22,913 nt of DNA from Candidatus Zixiibacteriota bacterium. GTDB lineage: Bacteria > Zixibacteria > MSB-5A5 > JAABVY01 > JAHJOQ01. The notes below the pieces were generated by a model. That model was not told the origin of the DNA, did no database searches, and was given only the letters and a program-made list of their open reading frames with translations. Made by a program: the position numbers and the translations under genes. Location of the stretch: positions 1 to 22,913 of the forward strand of contig JAJRZO010000146.1 in NCBI GenBank assembly GCA_024275215.1, given 5' to 3'. Positions 22,462 through 22,913 of the stretch are shown here, piece by piece (within the stretch, counting starts at the first letter, position 1; every line of letters starts with the position of its first letter).

Positions 22462-22913
22462 ATGAAACGATCAATGTTCTGTAAAACAGCAGTGCCAATT
22501 GCGCTGATCCTGATTCATATCTGGGGTGGAGTCGCTTTCGGCATAAACCGGAGCGAGATGGAACAGACACAGGTCAACGTGACAATAGAGAACGGCTCTG
22601 TAGTTGATATACTGAAACTGCTCGCTATGCAGAATGATTTCAATCTGTCGGTTTCAAGTCAGGTGGAAGGATTGGTGACGATTTCCCTGAAGGATGTTGC
22701 TCTTACTGATGCGCTGGATGTCATCACATCAGCCGCATCATCGTCATGGTATCTCGCCGGTAATGTTATTGTGGTTAAGCCGTTGGGACAAATTGACCAG
22801 GGAGAGTATGAGACGAGAATAATCAAATTGCAGCATATTCCTGCTGAAGCAGCGAAGAAAATGGTCACGCCCATACTGCCTGAGGGCTGCAAGGTAGAAG
22901 TGTTATCCCGACA
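22462..22913 (+). CDS. Secretin GspD/PilQ, N-terminal part (runs off window)
   Basis: Only the first 150 codons are seen, from ATG 22462. Residues 1-27 form a probable Sec signal peptide (MKRSMFCKTAVPIALILIHI ending in VAFG). Residues about 38-105 resemble the secretin N0/STN domain: VNVTIENGSVVDILKLLAMQ (38-57). A following part contains VEGLVTISLKDVALTDALDV. The N1 domain appears to begin at YETRIIKLQHIPAEAAKKMV (116-135). Secretins form the outer-membrane channel for the pseudopilus or pilus. It is the last gene visible of the operon. The 3' end, including the beta-barrel, is outside the window. Confidence 0.82.
   Translation, partial: MKRSMFCKTAVPIALILIHIWGGVAFGINRSEMEQTQVNVTIENGSVVDILKLLAMQNDFNLSVSSQVEGLVTISLKDVALTDALDVITSAASSSWYLAGNVIVVKPLGQIDQGEYETRIIKLQHIPAEAAKKMVTPILPEGCKVEVLSR

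Overview
The window is a dense stretch of bacterial chromosome. Its coding genes all run on the + strand, and I found no tRNA, rRNA, CRISPR array, transposase or phage gene. A Gram-negative-type envelope is implied by a heptose (LPS core) isomerase, an O-antigen ligase-like protein and a secretin. A DUF5916-type outer-membrane-like protein and a type II (Bacteroidota-like) geranylgeranylglyceryl phosphate synthase point to the FCB group or a neighbouring candidate phylum such as Zixibacteria. That placement is inferred from gene content and was not computed.

Region 1 (1-1618): the 3' end of a DUF5916-like protein, then about 455 bases with no credible gene and a possible sigma70-type promoter just before pgsA. 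Region 2 (1619-6172): a tight housekeeping operon, pgsA-pgpA-cinA-thpR-recA-recX. It makes phosphatidylglycerol, carries NMN/nucleotide housekeeping, and ends in recombination. Several junctions overlap by 1-4 bases. Region 3 (6173-9299): alaS, bracketed by two intergenic spacers that share a 93-bp, about 89% identical direct repeat rich in hairpins. Region 4 (9300-12683): an envelope cluster with a GGGP synthase-like (PcrB family) gene, gmhA, an unassigned GNAT acetyltransferase and an O-antigen ligase/polymerase-like membrane protein. Region 5 (12684-14854): a spacer with a hairpin element and a good promoter, then an S9 prolyl-oligopeptidase-family peptidase without a signal peptide.

Region 6 (15131-22913, running off the end): a type II secretion / type IV pilus-like assembly operon. 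The order is GspE/PilB ATPase, GspF/PilC platform, three pilin-like proteins, a GspL-like PilM-PilN fusion, GspM/PilO, a GspB/GspC/PilP-like protein, and the start of a secretin (GspD/PilQ). The ATPase and platform assemble (pseudo)pilins at the inner membrane. The GspL/GspM/GspB-C-like proteins link this to the secretin in the outer membrane. The ATPase N-terminus carries a MshEN-type motif, suggesting control by cyclic di-GMP. Unusual points are the PilM-PilN fusion with an internal ILNLLP motif, a first pilin with Val instead of Gly at the predicted processing site, and a third pilin with an extra C-terminal domain.

I did not find a clear-cut undescribed defence or mobile system. The best candidates for novelty are this hybrid secretion/pilus machine, the GGGP synthase in a bacterial envelope cluster, and the repeat family around alaS.
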